DNA from: Pseudacidobacterium ailaaui
GTDB taxonomy: Bacteria > Acidobacteriota > Terriglobia > Terriglobales > Acidobacteriaceae
DNA: 64,000 nucleotides
Reading direction: 5' to 3'
NCBI RefSeq assembly: GCF_000688455.1
Contig: NZ_JIAL01000001.1
Coordinates: 2,263,001-2,327,000, forward strand
The notes beneath the pieces were generated by a model. The model saw nothing but the letters and a program-made list of their open reading frames with translations, was not told the DNA's origin and made no database searches. The position numbers were made by a program, and so were the translations under genes. Of the stretch, positions 63,220 to 64,000 are shown in pieces. How positions within the stretch are numbered: the first letter of the stretch is position 1; every line of letters starts with the position of its first letter.

Positions 63220-64000
63220 ATGAAAGCGTTGTTGGCAGCAGGTGTGTTGTTTGTGGGGTTCTCTGTGGCTGGAGCACAGAACAGTGTGGACCCGCTGAAG
63301 AAGGGTTTTGAAAATCCGCCGGAGAGTGCGCGGCCGCGTGTGTGGTGGCACTGGATGAACGGCAATATTTCGAAAGAGGGAATCAAGCTGGACCTGGAAT
63401 GGATGCACCGTGTTGGGATTGCCGGGTTCCAGAATTTTGACGCGGCGCTGGCGACGCCGCAGGTGGTGCCGCACCGGCTGGCGTATATGACTCCGGAATG
63501 GAAGGACGCCTTCCGCTATGCAATTGGACTGGGCGACCAGCTTGGGATGGAGATGGCGATTGCGGGATCTCCGGGATGGAGCGAAACGGGTGGTCCGTGG
63601 GTGCCACCGTCGCAGGGCATGAAGAAGTATGTGTGGAGTGAGACGGTGGTGGAGGGAGGCAAACCATTTACCGGAACCCTGCCGCATCCACCATCGAACA
63701 CGGGCGCGTTCCAGAACATTGGCGTGCGGGACATGCTGGAGGCTCCGGAGGGACACAAGACGCCACAGTTTTATGCAGACGCGGCGGTGGTTGCGTACCG
63801 TATGCCTGCGGAGGACGTTTCGATCGAAGACCTTCATGCCAGGATTACGGCGAGTGCGGGCGCTCCGGACACGGCCATGCTGCGCGATGGAGACCTGGAA
63901 CACACGACGAAGCTGCCGATCCCGGCCGAGGGGCAGAGTGCGTGGATCCAGTATGAGTTTCCGCAGCCGGAGACGATGCGCTCGATCACGATTGTGACCA
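63220..64000 (+). CDS. GH106-type alpha-L-rhamnosidase, N-terminal part
   Basis: The frame is open to the window end (260 codons). A signal peptide (LLAAGVLFVGFSVAGAQ) is followed by the GH106 family start: PRVWWHWMNGNISKEGIKLD, LEWMHRVGIAGFQNFDAAL, WKDAFRYAIGLGDQLGMEMA and GSPGWSETGGPWV. Full members are about 900-1100 residues, so most of the protein lies outside. It would release terminal rhamnose from plant or bacterial glycans in the periplasm or at the surface. The ATG at 63220 has AAAGGA 8 bases upstream. Confidence 0.85.
   Translation, partial: MKALLAAGVLFVGFSVAGAQNSVDPLKKGFENPPESARPRVWWHWMNGNISKEGIKLDLEWMHRVGIAGFQNFDAALATPQVVPHRLAYMTPEWKDAFRYAIGLGDQLGMEMAIAGSPGWSETGGPWVPPSQGMKKYVWSETVVEGGKPFTGTLPHPPSNTGAFQNIGVRDMLEAPEGHKTPQFYADAAVVAYRMPAEDVSIEDLHARITASAGAPDTAMLRDGDLEHTTKLPIPAEGQSAWIQYEFPQPETMRSITIVT

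Noticed and set aside
1-64000. tRNA, rRNA, CRISPR, IS element or prophage
   Set aside because: Intergenic gaps were scanned by eye for T-loop sequences, repeat-spacer patterns, terminal inverted repeats and transposase or integrase motifs; none were found.

Overview
The window looks like a stretch of chromosome from a motile, Gram-negative, mesophilic member of the Acidobacteriota (class Terriglobia). This rests on three observations. There are long TonB-dependent receptors that begin with a carboxypeptidase-regulatory-like domain. The outer-membrane biogenesis genes belong to an LPS-bearing cell. Secreted hydrolases typical of soil acidobacteria are numerous. I cannot name the species. No rRNA, tRNA, CRISPR array, insertion sequence, phage gene or integrase was seen, and coding density is high on both strands.

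Layout. 1-14.7 kb: metabolic and housekeeping genes. These are a gamma-glutamyltransferase cut by the window edge, a split acyl-CoA carboxylase alpha subunit (biotin carboxylase plus biotin carrier), a His/Cys-rich small protein with a 902-residue TonB receptor, an SDR, a deoxynucleoside kinase, a polysaccharide deacetylase, hemL, aspS and hisS. 14.8-19.8 kb: a GH28-type glycosidase divergent from a prolyl-oligopeptidase, sharing a GTATAC-palindrome control region, then a Gfo/Idh/MocA oxidoreductase. 19.9-25.2 kb: an envelope block on the minus strand (lptD, a methyltransferase, a DsbA-like lipoprotein and a SurA-like peptidyl-prolyl isomerase). 25.4-31.8 kb: an RDD membrane protein, then rmlBACD (dTDP-L-rhamnose) running straight into fliD and fliS.

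31.8-46.5 kb, all minus strand: an ABC exporter, a 1237-residue TonB receptor, a Cys/His-motif hypothetical protein, a fused LptF-LptG permease, a copper operon (copZ-copA-csoR) with a recognisable promoter and operator, a two-component system and a fatty-acid desaturase. 46.6-53 kb: a YncE/phosphoesterase fusion, an Xaa-Pro peptidase with a small membrane protein, a beta-barrel protein and queC. 53-57.2 kb: a TPR protein and a flagellar block in which fliC and flbD-motA-motB diverge from one intergenic region. That region carries a sigma28-type promoter for fliC and a sigma54-type promoter for flbD. 57.2-64 kb: a YjbQ-family protein, cytochrome c, a WbpP-like epimerase, a second long TonB receptor, and divergently a GH106 alpha-L-rhamnosidase cut by the window end.

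No wholly unknown defence or mobile system was found. The most interesting signals are regulatory and architectural: an identical operator/TTGACA box upstream of two unlinked TonB receptors, the sigma28/sigma54 flagellar intergenic region, the LptF-LptG fusion downstream of a copper operon, the lptD-dsbA-surA neighbourhood with conserved LptD cysteines, and the rhamnose/flagellar-cap gene continuum.
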